Shown here in pieces: positions 22,055 through 31,081 of a stretch of DNA of 38,483 bases (position 1 is its first letter; each line of letters starts with the position of its first letter). The notes beneath the pieces are model-generated. The model was not told where the DNA came from, made no database searches, and saw only the letters and a program-made list of their open reading frames with translations. This DNA comes from Brasilonema angustatum HA4187-MV1. GTDB taxonomy: Bacteria > Cyanobacteriota > Cyanobacteriia > Cyanobacteriales > Nostocaceae. A program made the translations under genes and the position numbers. Location of the stretch: NCBI GenBank assembly GCA_019359695.1, contig JAHHGV010000064.1:1-38483 (forward strand), read 5' to 3'.

Positions 22055-23338
22055 ATGGAAACTCCTCCACCATCCCTTCCCAGTAAAATTGACCTAGCAA
22101 TTATTGGTGCTGGACCTCACGCTCTTACTTTAATCACCCATCTGCTGTAAAAACGGCAGACTATGCGGGGTAGATTTATGGTATTTGACCCCAGTGGCAG
22201 GTGGATGAGCAGATGGCAAGATCAATTTGCAGCTTTTGAAATTCCTCACTTGCGTTCCCCTGCAGTTCATCATCCTGATCCAAATCCGTTTGCTTTGCGG
22301 AAATTTGCCGAATCGCGTTCTCATGAGTTGTTTGCTCCCTACGATTTGCCAGGAACTGAGTTATTTGAGGATTTTTGCTTTGATGTTATTCGCCGCTTCC
22401 AATTAGAAAATCAAGTTTATACCAGTGCAGTGACTCGTATTGAACCTTTGCCTCATCTGATTCATCCCCAATTTCGCCTCTGGTTGCAAGACGGACAAAC
22501 AGTGACTGCGCGGCGAGTAGTGCTGGCAACTGGTAATGGGAAATTTCAAATACCAGATTGGGTAAAAGAGATTCCATCAGGGTATCCTCAAGATAAACTT
22601 TGCCATTCACAGACAGTGGATTTACGTAAGTTGGAATTGACAGGTGAAAGAGTATTGATTGTAGGTGGTGGGTTGACAAGTGGACATTTGGCAGTCGGTG
22701 CGATTTCTCGTGGTGCGAAAGTCCATCTGATGATACGGCGACAGTTGCAAGAAAAATATTTTGACGCCGAACCGGGTTGGTTAGGACCAAAGTATCTCAA
22801 AGGGTTTTTTGAAGAATTGGATTTTGAAAAGCGCTTTTCTATGATTCAGCAAGCGCGTAACGGTGGTTCTATGACGCCTGCGATGGTGTTTCAACTACGC
22901 CGAGAAATGCGTAGTGGGAACTTGAGAGTTGATCAAAATTGCCAGGTAGTAAAAGCTGAGTGGTTGGGTAAGACTTGGATAGTGAAGTGTGGTGATGGTA
23001 GCGAATATGAGTGCAGTAGAATTTGGTTATCAACAGGAACCCGCTTCGATACAACTGCAGAACCACTGCTAACTGAAATCTTACAAGCTTACCCAATTCC
23101 CATAGTTAATGGTTTGCCCGTTTTGGATACTCATCTGCGTTGGCAAGGTTGCGAATTATTTCTGATGGGTGGGTTAGCTGCTTTGCAAGTAGGACCAACA
23201 GCGCGGAATCTATCAGGTGCAAGAATGACGAGTGAGAAAATTGTGCCAGCGATTATCAAACCACGTCTTGCGCTTTCTTATCCAGAAGTGCTTGATACTT
23301 TACTGTATATTACGGAGCATCCCAAACCCAGCGACTAA
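22055..23338 (+). pseudogene. FAD/NAD(P)-binding flavoprotein gene with one in-frame stop codon
   Basis: Reading from the ATG at 22055 (METPPPSLPSKIDLAIIGAG) the frame is open except for a TAA at 22148-22150 (codon 32), then continues without shift for 396 more codons. The FAD-binding motif IDLAIIGAGPHAL lies before the stop. After it come FDPSGRWMSRWQDQFAAF, VVLATGNGKFQIPDW, the NADP-binding motif VLIVGGGLTSGHLAVG and a conserved C-terminus with WLSTGT. The family resembles lysine/ornithine N-monooxygenase-type flavoproteins; the substrate is unknown. A single C-to-T change (CAA to TAA) would explain the stop. Translation could restart at the ATG at 22163, but that product would lack the FAD motif and should not bind FAD normally. 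Sequencing error is an alternative. Confidence 0.75.
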
Positions 23339-23423
23339 ACTAATTTATCGCCACGCCTTACGGCTATCGGGAAGCCGCCCTCCGGGCGTCTACAAGTCGG
23401 GAAACCCGGACGCCCTATGGCTA

Positions 23424-23524
23424 ATACCATTTCACGAAATCCCTGATACAAATGATTGATTTCTAATTCTTTACCCCTGCTAAGAGCCCCCCATTTATAT
23501 CAACCTTAAAGTGAAACGGTATAA
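23424..23524. mobile_element. MITE-like palindromic element (family F)
   Basis: 101 bases with ends TAATACCATTTCAC and GTGAAACGGTATAA, inverted with two mismatches. It lies in a 475-base repeat-filled gap between the broken flavoprotein gene and por. The left part of that gap (23339-23420) holds GC-rich dyads such as GCCGCCCTCCGGGCG. Confidence 0.6.
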
Positions 23525-23540
23525 CGCCACGCCTTACGGT

Positions 23541-23632
23541 GAGTCCAGCGCTGCGGGAGAGAGACCCTCCTGTAGCGCTGGTCTCACCAGATACCTACGG
23601 AGGGAAACCCTCATCAAGTACTGGCTCCCCAA
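23541..23632. repeat. Dispersed GC-rich repeat, copy 2 (inverted)
   Basis: The reverse complement shares GGAGCCAGTACT, GAGGGTTTCCCTCCG and AGGTATCTGGT with 21560-21645. It also has its own inverted pair, CCAGCGCTGCGGGAG / CTCCTGTAGCGCTGG. Confidence 0.6.
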
Positions 23633-23774
23633 CGCAGTGGCGAACTTCGTTCCGCTCCGCTAACGGGAACCCCCGCACGGAAGTGTCCTCCCCAACCTAC
23701 TAGCTTGTTAAATTTAGTTGAGGTAATTGTCGCCATTTACTCCAGAGAATTGACATCTAACAACCAGGGCGTGA

Positions 23775-24782
<1,008 letters not shown>

Positions 24783-25126
24783 CGAAGACGGTGCATTTTC
24801 CTTTGTGGCGATGCTCTTAAACAGAGCCGCCCAAGGCGCGATCGCCTTCACCCTTGGAAAATTACAGTAAATGAAGTCATTACAAAAGCCACCCGAATCT
24901 CCACCATTAGTATCAAAAGCTTTAAAACCAGGTAAAAGTCCAAAGTCATAAAATTTGTAAGTTCGGTGAAATAACCCACTGGTATTTAGACTAAGCAACT
25001 AGTCTAAATACCAGTTATTCTAAAAAACAGTAAAAACCGATTGTGACAGTCGAAGATGGGGAATGTAGGGTAAAGACGCTCTGCCTTGCGCCAAGTGGGG
25101 TATCCGCCGAGATAGGGTTAAGCGTT
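24783..25126. other. Convergent intergenic region between por and prpF-like gene
   Basis: No gene. It has an AGGCGCGATCGCCTT HIP1-containing dyad at about 24834-24848 and a strong hairpin at 24979-25014. Confidence 0.5.
24979..25014. terminator. Perfect 15-bp hairpin between convergent genes
   Basis: CTGGTATTTAGACTA and TAGTCTAAATACCAG pair completely around a 6-base loop (AGCAAC); flanking AATAAC/TTATT can extend the stem with a bulge. It sits between por and the prpF-like gene, which converge, so it could stop transcripts from both sides. It lacks a long T-run and may equally be a small palindromic element. Confidence 0.5.
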
Positions 25127-26353
25127 CTATTCGTGAATGACGGCAGGCAGTGTGTCCGTCTCTCCCCGGTTCACGCGATCATCAAAGTTTTCAAGCGTAC
25201 TCTGCGGATAGTAGGCTGTGCAATCCATAAGCCGCCGTGCCGTTCGGCTAAAACCCAAATACTCAAACTTTACGAAGGGCGCTTCGTTCATTGGGTGAGC
25301 CTTTACCTTGGTAGGAGTGATACCTGAAGGATGTCCAATCCTCAACACATCTCCTGTTCGGCTCACTACCTTTTGGACAACGGAATCTTTAACGCACGAA
25401 GCTGCTGCTAAACACACCGAAGCAGTCCCAGCGATACTCTCATGGAGGCGGTTCATGAAGATGAGGCGCACCCTAAGATCCATGTCTTTCTCAGCTATCT
25501 CCATGCCACTTAGGGTCTTATAGTCCTTAGATGGAGACACCAGACCAACCATTGGCAACCCCGGCGACTCTTCGTCCACCCGTTTCCACTCCTTGCAGAA
25601 GCCGAACAGGACTCCAGCCTTGCCTCGCACCTCCCGAACCATATCGATCAATTTAGTGTTATCATTGATTTGATCGACAAGTTCACTGCCATCAATACCG
25701 AAGTCGGAAGCCAAAACCCATACACATGGGTTCGCTGCGTCACATAAGGTAGCGTTGATGCTTTTACCGTCTTCGAGCGTGATTTCGTCTCTCGGCTTTC
25801 CCGTCGGCAGGAGATGTCCCGTCTTAGCTCCAACGGTGTTCATCCAGTTCATGGCGATCTCAGCGCCCGTTCCCGGCACTCCAGGAACAGCGAAACTGCC
25901 TTCAACCTTGGCTTTGCCGTTCTTGACAGGAACGTCGGCAATGATGATTCTCTCAGTGTTTGTGTTGTAAATTCGGACGCGCGTATTATCTTCCTCGACG
26001 TTAATGAGACCTTCATCGATCGCGAAAGGACCGACTCCGGACGAGATATTTCCACAGTTGCCAGTGTATACGACAAGATTGCGTTCGATCTCGACTTGTG
26101 CAAATGTGTAGTTGATATCAGCATCCTCACGCTGAGATTTGGAAATTATGGCAACTTTGGACGTGATCGGTCGCGAACCTCCTAAGCCGTCGATCTGTAG
26201 AACGTCCGGCGATCCCATTACCCGCTGCAGAAGCTTGTCGCGTTTGGGACCTGGGCTCGGGAGATCGTGTTCGTGAAAATAGAGTCCCTTGCTAGTTCCT
26301 CCGCGCATAATGACGCAACGGAGCGTTGCTTGTTCAGATGTCAAGTCAGTCAT
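25127..26353 (-). CDS. PrpF/GalD-family isomerase (DUF453; 2-methylaconitate isomerase or oxalomesaconate tautomerase-like)
   Basis: 408 aa, two-domain diaminopimelate-epimerase-like fold. Landmarks are CVIMRGGTSKGLYFHEHDLP at the N-terminus, QIDGLGGSRPITSKVAI with the catalytic-type Ser and Lys, YTGNCGNISSGVGPFAIDEG, SFAVPGVPGTGAEI, and GTASVCLAAAS near the C-terminus. The family moves double bonds in tricarboxylates such as 2-methylaconitate, aconitate or oxalomesaconate. Which one applies here is unknown. A Shine-Dalgarno AAAGGAG lies 7 bases before the ATG. That stretch is duplicated at 29235-29258. It is the last gene of the catabolic island on this strand, 154 bases after the MmgE/PrpD gene, whose product acts on related acids. 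Confidence 0.88.
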   Translation of the reverse strand: MTDLTSEQATLRCVIMRGGTSKGLYFHEHDLPSPGPKRDKLLQRVMGSPDVLQIDGLGGSRPITSKVAIISKSQREDADINYTFAQVEIERNLVVYTGNCGNISSGVGPFAIDEGLINVEEDNTRVRIYNTNTERIIIADVPVKNGKAKVEGSFAVPGVPGTGAEIAMNWMNTVGAKTGHLLPTGKPRDEITLEDGKSINATLCDAANPCVWVLASDFGIDGSELVDQINDNTKLIDMVREVRGKAGVLFGFCKEWKRVDEESPGLPMVGLVSPSKDYKTLSGMEIAEKDMDLRVRLIFMNRLHESIAGTASVCLAAASCVKDSVVQKVVSRTGDVLRIGHPSGITPTKVKAHPMNEAPFVKFEYLGFSRTARRLMDCTAYYPQSTLENFDDRVNRGETDTLPAVIHE

Positions 26354-26366
26354 TGTGTACTCCTTT
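26343..26366 (-). repeat. 24-base repeat spanning the ribosome site and start codon of the prpF-like gene
   Basis: On the minus strand it reads AAAGGAGTACACAATGACTG and four further bases. An identical 24-mer occurs at 29235-29258, ahead of only 15 codons. Confidence 0.9.
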
Positions 26367-26507
26367 CAATAGTTCGGACATTTTTTTGAACTGTTTCACA
26401 AGGCTTTCAGGGGTATTATCACTTAACCCAAAGAATTTAAGAATGCTTCTGGCTCAAGTTGACAATACCGGTGTGCGGGTCAGAAATGGGGCGCTCTTGA
26501 GAACCAT

Positions 26508-27920
26508 TCACTCACCGCTCTGGAGCGGCAGGAGCTTGATGATGCTGCGCACAGAGTCTTCCGCGTCGAAAGCCATGATGCGATCCGCGATCCGCGCGGC
26601 GAGCTCATTGCCGTAGGTTTGACTGGACAACAGCATGAACTTCTCGCGCAGCTTGGCAGCACCGATCCAGTTCTCCGGCTCGCCGAGCGGAACGTTAACC
26701 CTCTCGGTGTCCTTCTTGCCATCAACCTCGACGGTCACGATTCCGCCGCCGTCGGGCACGTCGTCGTTCTTTTTGACGGTGACGCGCTTGGTGAGTTGAA
26801 CGAGATCGGGCGCGGTGATCCGGTCGTAAGACTTCCAGTTGACTTGCCCATCCAGGAAGGCGGCGGCAACCTGGAAGTAAACGCTGAATTGCGCGTCTAC
26901 TGTGTTCTTGGGGGTAATCTTGTCCGGGGAGGTTTCGCCGACGATGTCGTAGGCAGTAGAGGAGATTTCGACGGTCAGATTTGCCTTGGCGCGGTCCTCT
27001 ACGGGCACGGAGTCTCTGAGCTTGATCGCGGCATCAATCGACCCGTGCGTCAGACGGCACGAGGGATAGGGCTTGATCGCCGTGTCCAGCAGGAGCCAGT
27101 TTTCGCCGAGGCGATCCAGCAGGAAGGCTGGGCGCGGCTCCTCGGTGTACGCTACCAGCAGACCGCGCTCTCCTTCAAAAGCAGAGGATGCCCCTTTAAG
27201 TCCGGCTTCCGCCAGCGCCGCACATTGCAGCGCATCATGAGCAGCGAAGCCAGGGTGCAGGCGCTTGTTGAAAGCGCCATTCTCCAGGTACTGCATCGAA
27301 CCTGCGGCCTTGCTGAGTGCCAATCCCCAGGCATTTTCAATGGTGTGGCTATCAAACTTGCGGATCTTGGCGACGGCCGCCACTGCGCCGAAGATCCCGG
27401 CAACCGAGGTCATGTGAAACCCGCGCTTCCAGCATCCTGGTCCTAGGGCAGCACCAACGCGGCAGGCAATCTCATAACCGACCGCCGCCGCTTCAAAAAA
27501 AACTCGGCCGCTTGTGTCCAGCCGCTCGCTGTCGGCAAACAAGGCTGCGAAGACCGGTGCGCTAGGGTGACCATGCTGAATCCTGTTGGTGTCGTCGAAG
27601 TCAAGCGAGTGTGCATGACAGCCGTTGAGCAGAGCGGCATAAAGCCACGAAAAACCGCGTTTCTCACCGACGACGGTGGCGGGACCGACTTCGGGGTCCA
27701 GGCGCTTGACGGCAACCCTGATATCGGCGCTGCTTTCCGCGTGGCCGCTGGCAAAGGCCGCGATGCCAGTCCAATCTAGGAAAAAATCGCGCAACCGCGA
27801 AATTGCCTTGTCTGGCAGTTGATCGTAGGTAGTTTGCGCAACCCATATCGCCAAAGCTTGGGTAGCCCCCTTGCTCGTCGAAGAAGGCTGTACGTCATTT
27901 TGGGTCGCCTGGTTAATCAT
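26508..27920 (-). CDS. MmgE/PrpD family protein (2-methylcitrate dehydratase / cis-aconitate decarboxylase-like)
   Basis: 470 aa, full length for the family. It starts at the ATG at 27920 (MINQATQNDVQPSSTSKG). Typical segments are FFLDWTGIAAFASG, LNGCHAHSLDFDDTNRIQHG with the active-site Asp and His, HPSAPVFAALFA, GYEIACRVGAALGP, KRGFHMTSVAGIFGAVAA and a C-terminal GEPENWIGAAKLREKF. Members dehydrate 2-methylcitrate or decarboxylate cis-aconitate, so pairing with a PrpF-type isomerase makes metabolic sense. No PrpB, PrpC or AcnD is visible, so a full methylcitrate cycle is not encoded here. The gene is markedly GC-rich compared with the cyanobacterial genes around it, has long antisense open frames as a result, and was probably acquired from a high-GC bacterium. 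Confidence 0.9.
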   Translation of the reverse strand: MINQATQNDVQPSSTSKGATQALAIWVAQTTYDQLPDKAISRLRDFFLDWTGIAAFASGHAESSADIRVAVKRLDPEVGPATVVGEKRGFSWLYAALLNGCHAHSLDFDDTNRIQHGHPSAPVFAALFADSERLDTSGRVFFEAAAVGYEIACRVGAALGPGCWKRGFHMTSVAGIFGAVAAVAKIRKFDSHTIENAWGLALSKAAGSMQYLENGAFNKRLHPGFAAHDALQCAALAEAGLKGASSAFEGERGLLVAYTEEPRPAFLLDRLGENWLLLDTAIKPYPSCRLTHGSIDAAIKLRDSVPVEDRAKANLTVEISSTAYDIVGETSPDKITPKNTVDAQFSVYFQVAAAFLDGQVNWKSYDRITAPDLVQLTKRVTVKKNDDVPDGGGIVTVEVDGKKDTERVNVPLGEPENWIGAAKLREKFMLLSSQTYGNELAARIADRIMAFDAEDSVRSIIKLLPLQSGE

Positions 27921-28017
27921 ATTATTGTTTGTCCTTGAATTGATAGTTCAAACTTGAAAATAGTTAGGTTCTCCGGAGAAGAATGGTGATAAATCGCATC
28001 AGAAAGCATAGTGGACA

Positions 28018-28345
28018 TCCTGACTCACCTCCTTCCCATAAACCTTGCTCGTGAACAACTTTAAGCCGCCGTCGAATAGAGTATTCAGCCGTACAAGAGT
28101 CGCTTGTTTTGTGACTTTTTTAACCCTTTTTAGTCACTCTGGGAAAAGAAAAATAATAGCCAATTTTTCAACTGTAGATAGAGCGAGCATTTAAGCGTTT
28201 ATTTTCTAACAGAATGCCTGAAATCAAGATTTTTGATAAAAGTCATATGTTGTAAGGATTCTAGATTCTTATCCTCAGAAAGTGATAAAAAAGGGTTAAG
28301 AGTAATGCCTTTAAAAGAATCGCATTGACTAGATAGTTCCGTTAA
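28018..28345 (-). pseudogene. Degenerate second copy of the SnoaL-like gene and its upstream region
   Basis: The minus strand at 28018-28116 translates to KQATLVRLNTLFDGGLKLFT, matching QQATFSRLNPLFSGGLKLFT of the intact SnoaL-like protein at 31706-32113. About 200 bases further upstream, 28313-28345 (AAAAGAATCGCATTGAC...) matches the promoter side of the intact gene near 32146 (AAAGAGTCTGCATTGAC...). Spacing and orientation agree, so this is a decayed duplicate of the whole start region. The remainder of the gap up to 28541 holds no gene I can support. Confidence 0.65.
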
Positions 28346-28541
28346 GCCGCAACTTAAAATGCACTTCAACATATGCGCCCACCCAGCAGTAGCTCAACCG
28401 CAGTAACGAGATAGGTTATGTTGCAAAAAGTGATAGGCTTAAAAGCCTGTTGAGAAAAAAGTAGAGAGAGTTGCTTGCAAATCTGCGTTAAGCGTAGCTC
28501 TCCGTAGGAATCCCTTTAATCTAGCCTAACATTCTGAGGAC

Positions 28542-29117
28542 TCATTCCACAAGCGCCTCCACAATCTCGCTCGACTGACGAACACGACCCATCAAGCCGA
28601 AGATGTGCTGCACTGCAAAGCGGTGCATCTCGGTAGTAAAGCTGCTCATCGCATCTTCAGCAAAGACAACTTCATACCCCATATCAAAAGCTGCTCGTGC
28701 AGTAGATTCGACTCCAGCATTCGTAGCAACGCCTCCTAGGACGATCGTCTTGATGCCGTGCCGCCGAAGCTGCTGATCCAGTTCAGTTCCGTAAAAGGCG
28801 CCCCATTGCCGCTTTGTGATCAGCAAGTCACTCTCCTGGTAACCACATTCTGGCACTAGCTCAGAGGCACTGGCTGGCAGTATTGGCGCATTTGGATCAC
28901 CGGTCGAACGATCAGTTGGGAGATGCAGCATATCTTGAAGATCCACTCGAAGGTAAGCGACCAAAGCTCTCTGTGCGCGAAAGGAAGCAGCAAGACTGGC
29001 GCATCGCTTCACAACATCATTTGCTGAATAGGGAGCAAGTTGTCCTCTGAGCGTTCCAAGCTGTAGATCGATGAGGACAAGCGAGGTGGTCTCTGGAGCA
29101 AGTTTGAAGTCAACCAT
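28542..29117 (-). CDS. Isochorismatase-family hydrolase with Gly at the cysteine position
   Basis: 191 aa, Rossmann-like isochorismatase fold. Catalytic Asp17 (LVLIDLQ) and Lys102 (LLITKRQWGAF) are in place. In GGVATNAGVESTARAAFDMG the residue where amidases of the superfamily (nicotinamidase, maleamate amidase) carry the nucleophilic Cys is Gly135. True isochorismatases likewise lack that Cys, so a non-cysteine mechanism, for example vinyl-ether hydrolysis, is more likely than amide cleavage. The start at 29117 (MVDFKLAPETTSL) fits the family. It lies between the MmgE/PrpD gene and the CMD-hydrolase fusion on the same strand. Substrate unknown. Confidence 0.85.
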   Translation of the reverse strand: MVDFKLAPETTSLVLIDLQLGTLRGQLAPYSANDVVKRCASLAASFRAQRALVAYLRVDLQDMLHLPTDRSTGDPNAPILPASASELVPECGYQESDLLITKRQWGAFYGTELDQQLRRHGIKTIVLGGVATNAGVESTARAAFDMGYEVVFAEDAMSSFTTEMHRFAVQHIFGLMGRVRQSSEIVEALVE

Positions 29118-29198
29118 AAGTATTGCCTAATCGAGGGAATAAAAATTAGGGTTAGCGATTTCTGAAGTTCCTGTTTAGCAGACTATTCTGAAGATGCT

Positions 29199-29258
29199 TA
29201 CCCTGAGATTAAGCTGTGGTACTGCACTGATCCTAAGTCAGTCATTGTGTACTCCTTT
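29199..29258 (-). pseudogene. Duplicated ribosome site and start codon with a 15-codon remnant
   Basis: 29235-29258 repeats exactly the Shine-Dalgarno and first codons of the prpF-like gene (ATGACTGACTT). The frame then reads MTDLGSVQYHSLISG and stops. It probably marks where a prpF-like start region was left by recombination or deletion between the 24-base repeats. Confidence 0.55.
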
Positions 29259-29294
29259 GCGTAATAGTGCGTGTGGTCTCGAAGACAAATTCAA

Positions 29295-30497
29295 TTAGCG
29301 GCATTGGATAGCCGAGAGCGATTGCCGGAAAGCAACGAGCGCCGCTGCCACCGGTTCGGGTTGCTCCATGACCATCATATGGGTTCCTGGATCGATAAGT
29401 TTGTACTCGGCGTCCGGCAGTCGGCGCGCGGTGTCCTCCATCATCGCCGGCGTGGATGAAAAGTCTTGCTTGCCGGATAAAACCAGCGTGGGAACCTTGA
29501 TTTCCTTCAAACGGTCAAGCACGTCTCGACGTGCCATCGCACGCCAGGCCGCCGCCCAATCCTCGACCCGCGCGCGCTCGACGCACTGGCGGGCGTAGCG
29601 CACTTCCCAGGTGTTGTTGGCGATGGTCGCCGGCAAGAACCAGCGGATGAGTGATTCGGCAAGCTGCGCTTGCATCCCGTGCTGCTCGGCGTTGACCGCC
29701 CGTCCTTCGAGGGCTTCGCGCGGGGATTTGCCCGCAGTGGCGAGCAAGGCGAGCGAGCGGAGGCGTTCGGGATGGTTCAGGGCGAAATACTGCGCGACGG
29801 CACCGCCGTACGAAGCTCCGTACACATCCGCCTTTTTGATGTTCAGCAGATCCAGCAACGTGCGCGTATCGTCGGCGAGCTGATCGAGAGAAGTCGTCGC
29901 TGGCGCGCCTCTTCCCCTGCCGTGTCCACGCAGATCGTAGGCGATCACCCGGCCGAGACGAGCCAAACTCGGGTACACGACCCGCCAGAAGCGGTGGTCC
30001 ATGTCAAGCGCGTGGATCAGCACGATGGGGGTGCCTTCGCCGCCGTTGTCCCACACCGCGCTCTCGTAATCACCGATGCGAATGGTCTTCTCGACTACGC
30101 CGGGCAGGCGTTGCTGGCGTTCGCCCGTGAAAAACCCCGCGAGATGGCGAGCGGCGTTCACGGCGCGAGGTGCGCCGGCGTACAAACAGGCATGGTTGAC
30201 GACCGACAAGATTTCGTCGTCGGTGGCCCCGTGCTGAACGGCGGCTTTGAGGTAAACCTGCAACTGGTCGCCGGTGTCACCAAACGCGATCAGGCTTGCC
30301 AAGGTGATCAGCGCCCAGTTGCGGTATTCCATGATGGAGTCGGCAAACAGGCTGCCGAAACCATCCTCCAAGAGAAAACGGCTCAGAGGATGACTCACAT
30401 GCTCTAGTTCATCCAGTAGGCCGAGCATGTTCGCGCCCGCTAAGCCTTCGGCCTCGCGTCGGTCCATGATGGTTTTGGTGTCTTCTGTGTCAGGCAT
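29295..30497 (-). CDS. Carboxymuconolactone decarboxylase-like domain fused to an alpha/beta hydrolase
   Basis: 400 aa. Residues about 10-125 form a CMD/AhpD-like domain (YRNWALITLASLIAFGD, then GATDDEILSVVNHACLYAGA). Residues about 138-400 form an alpha/beta hydrolase of the 3-oxoadipate enol-lactonase type: IVLIHALDMDHRFW, YDLRGHGRGRG, nucleophile Ser229 in YGASYGG, LVLSGKQDFSS (likely Asp) and DPGTHMMVMEQP (His). In PcaL-type fusions the hydrolase comes first and CMD last; here the order is reversed. The gene is very GC-rich, unlike the host, pointing to transfer. It suggests ring-cleavage-product degradation, but the substrate is unknown. Confidence 0.88.
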   Translation of the reverse strand: MPDTEDTKTIMDRREAEGLAGANMLGLLDELEHVSHPLSRFLLEDGFGSLFADSIMEYRNWALITLASLIAFGDTGDQLQVYLKAAVQHGATDDEILSVVNHACLYAGAPRAVNAARHLAGFFTGERQQRLPGVVEKTIRIGDYESAVWDNGGEGTPIVLIHALDMDHRFWRVVYPSLARLGRVIAYDLRGHGRGRGAPATTSLDQLADDTRTLLDLLNIKKADVYGASYGGAVAQYFALNHPERLRSLALLATAGKSPREALEGRAVNAEQHGMQAQLAESLIRWFLPATIANNTWEVRYARQCVERARVEDWAAAWRAMARRDVLDRLKEIKVPTLVLSGKQDFSSTPAMMEDTARRLPDAEYKLIDPGTHMMVMEQPEPVAAALVAFRQSLSAIQCR

Positions 30498-30545
30498 AAA
30501 CGTTGTTCCGTATGGTTGAAGTTGAACGGCAAGTAATCGCAGGGC

Positions 30546-30884
30546 TCAGAGTTGCATCGGTCCAACGGCTCCGTAGAACAGCTGGATTTTTTGGGGGTCA
30601 TCCTTGGACATCTCAAGGATATGGACAAAAACGGGGATGCTCGTTTTGTGGGGGGTCTCGTGCGCGGTCATGATAACCCGGCCTCGTGCCAGCTTCGTGG
30701 CACCGCCATCCCAAAATTCGAGCACTTCGTGTTTAGTATCCATCTTGGAGTCGAATTTTTTCAAGTGCGTCTTGATCTGCTCCAACCCATGGAGATGCCC
30801 CACGCCGAATTCGTCTTCGGCGTCCGGCGAGAAGGCGGCATCGAAGCCGCTGCCAAAGCTTTTGTCATCAATTTCGGCAAACAT
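30546..30884 (-). CDS. SnoaL/NTF2-like protein, probably truncated at the N-terminus
   Basis: 112 aa, MFAEIDDKSFGSGFDAAFSP..., with the NTF2-like cone fold pattern (IKTHLKKFDSKMDTKHEVLEFWDG, then GRVIMTAHETPH). NTF2-like proteins are usually 125-150 residues. The frame begins right at a palindromic element boundary (30886-30890), with a stop codon directly before the ATG, so the original first helix has probably been removed. The role in the island is unknown; many such proteins are isomerases, cyclases or binding proteins. It lies 48 bases upstream of the CMD-hydrolase fusion, in the same direction. Confidence 0.7.
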   Translation of the reverse strand: MFAEIDDKSFGSGFDAAFSPDAEDEFGVGHLHGLEQIKTHLKKFDSKMDTKHEVLEFWDGGATKLARGRVIMTAHETPHKTSIPVFVHILEMSKDDPQKIQLFYGAVGPMQL

Positions 30885-30887
30885 CTA

Positions 30888-31081
30888 GGACTTACGCACT
30901 GTACAAATTAACCATAATATGTAGTACGAGATTGGGTAGTTTCAGGCGCTTCGTATAACCCTAATTTACTTGCTCTGTTGCGATACGCCTCTGGTGTCTG
31001 CGCGCAGCGCAATCGCTAGCTGCTCAACATAGCTGAAATACCCATATTGCGTGTAGTACTTATGTACGATGCGTAAGTCCT
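30888..31081. mobile_element. MITE-like element (family E)
   Basis: 194 bases with ends TAGGACTTACGCA and TGCGTAAGTCCTA, perfect over 13, with GTACA/TGTAC matches just inside. TAGGACTTACGCA is a frequent end sequence of cyanobacterial palindromic elements. The left arm is repeated in inverted form at 31255-31287. Confidence 0.75.

Noticed and set aside
26619-27446. 275-codon open frame on the plus strand, antisense to the MmgE/PrpD gene
   Set aside because: It lies wholly inside a well-supported GC-rich gene, where opposite frames stay open by composition; its translation shows no domain and repetitive Gly/Arg/Val content.
29670-30407. 245-codon open frame on the plus strand, antisense to the CMD-hydrolase fusion
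   Set aside because: Same cause: a shadow of a GC-rich gene that carries clear catalytic motifs on the other strand.
28542-30497. Nicotinate-degradation (NicD/NicF-like) reading of the hydrolase and isochorismatase pair
   Set aside because: The isochorismatase-type protein lacks the amidase Cys, and no dihydroxypyridine dioxygenase or maleate isomerase is present, so this pathway is not supported.
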